Part shown: one piece after another, positions 6,042 through 6,594 of the stretch
How the letters are laid out: the number at the start of each line of letters is the position of its first letter
Position numbering within the stretch: the first letter of the stretch is position 1
From: an uncultured Verrucomicrobiota bacterium
GTDB lineage: Bacteria; Verrucomicrobiota; Kiritimatiellia; RFP12; UBA1067
Assembly (NCBI GenBank): GCA_946628745.1
Contig: CAMOXA010000088.1
Span: 1-6,594, forward strand
DNA: 6,594 nt
Reading direction: 5' to 3'
Program-made: the position numbers and the translations under genes
The notes under the pieces: generated by a model
What the model was told of the DNA's origin: nothing
Seen by the model: only the letters and a program-made list of their open reading frames with translations
Databases searched by the model: none

Positions 6042-6594
6042 GCTCGCCCGGATTCTCGGCGGCGCGCTGGAAGGCGAGGATGTCGAGATACTGGCGTGCG
6101 GCGGGCTTGAAGAGGCCCGCGCGGGCGATCTGAGCTTCTGCAAGGATCCCAAGCACGTCAAGCTCGTCGAAACGACGAAAGCCTCCGCCGTGCTGTTGCC
6201 GCTGGACTGGAGCCACGGCGCGCCATGCGCCATCATACGCATCCAGGATCCGAACCGCGCGTGCATGGAGGCGGCGAAACTCTTCGCTCCTCCCGAGCCG
6301 GTGCGAGATCCCGGCGTCCACCCGTCTGCGGTCGTGGACCCCTCGGCGAAAATCGGCGGCGGCGTGCATATCGGTCCGTTCACCGTAGTCGAGAAAGGCG
6401 CCGTGATAGAAGACGGCGCGGTTGTCGAGGCGCAGGTGTTCGTCGGCGAGGGCTGCCGCGTCGGCGCGAGGACGCACATCTACCCCCAGGTCACGCTGCG
6501 CGAAGGCACCATCGTCGGCAAGGACTGCATCATCCACTGCGGCGTGCGGCTCGGCGGCGACGGCTACGGCTTCAACAACGGCCGCCGCGAGGAC
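6028..6594 (+). CDS. lpxD: UDP-3-O-(3-hydroxyacyl)glucosamine N-acyltransferase LpxD, 5' part
   Basis: LpxD catalyses the third step of lipid A synthesis, transferring a 3-hydroxyacyl chain from acyl-ACP to the 2-amino group of UDP-3-O-acyl-glucosamine in the cytoplasm. The right edge cuts the gene: 189 residues are present, against about 340 for the E. coli protein. The N-terminal uridine-binding domain covers about 1-95, with MKASELARILGGALEGE, the GLEEARAGDLSFCKDPKH segment (26-43) and KASAVLLP (51-58). After GVHPSAVVDPSAKIG (96-110), left-handed beta-helix hexapeptide repeats run to the end (e.g. VHIGPF, VFVGEG, TIVGKD). GGDGYGFN (176-183) matches the conserved GSDGFGF block. The catalytic His (His239 in E. 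coli) lies beyond the window. The start is set by the strong Shine-Dalgarno sequence and overlaps skp by 14 bp. fabZ and lpxA would be expected downstream in many species. Confidence 0.95.
   Translation, partial: MKASELARILGGALEGEDVEILACGGLEEARAGDLSFCKDPKHVKLVETTKASAVLLPLDWSHGAPCAIIRIQDPNRACMEAAKLFAPPEPVRDPGVHPSAVVDPSAKIGGGVHIGPFTVVEKGAVIEDGAVVEAQVFVGEGCRVGARTHIYPQVTLREGTIVGKDCIIHCGVRLGGDGYGFNNGRRED

Overview
This GC-rich window reads entirely on the + strand. It carries the 3' part of a glycine tRNA, a recN-type DNA repair gene, a divergent 3-dehydroquinate-synthase-like gene, and the start of the conserved outer-membrane biogenesis block bamA - skp(ompH) - lpxD. The organism is a Gram-negative (diderm) bacterium that makes lipid A, because BamA, Skp and LpxD occur together in their usual order. 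Several details hint at the PVC superphylum (Verrucomicrobiota or Kiritimatiellota): an ASSGE rather than LSGGE signature in RecN, an HGP variant of the RecN HGQ region, and high GC. That placement is a low-confidence inference.

Layout: 1-52 is tRNA-Gly(CCC), cut by the left edge. 53-121 is a short gap with a G+C-rich inverted repeat at 71-89. 122-1810 is recN. 1843-2979 is a sugar-phosphate-cyclase (AroB family) paralog with a good ribosome binding site. 2980-3002 is a 23-bp gap with a candidate promoter overlapping the preceding stop codon. 3003-5435 is bamA, encoding a full-length 810-residue protein. 5472-6041 is skp/ompH. 6028 to the right edge is lpxD, truncated, and it overlaps skp by 14 bp. 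No gene-free stretch exceeds 100 bp, and no mobile element, CRISPR array or phage gene is visible.

Functionally, bamA, skp and lpxD form one envelope unit: Skp escorts outer-membrane proteins across the periplasm, BamA folds them into the membrane, and LpxD acylates the lipid A precursor of the outer leaflet. recN (double-strand break repair) is an upstream neighbour with no obvious functional link. The AroB-like protein keeps the NAD-binding fold motifs but has lost one of the three metal-binding histidines and other catalytic positions of true dehydroquinate synthases. It is the most interesting item here. I did not find a clearly new multi-gene system.
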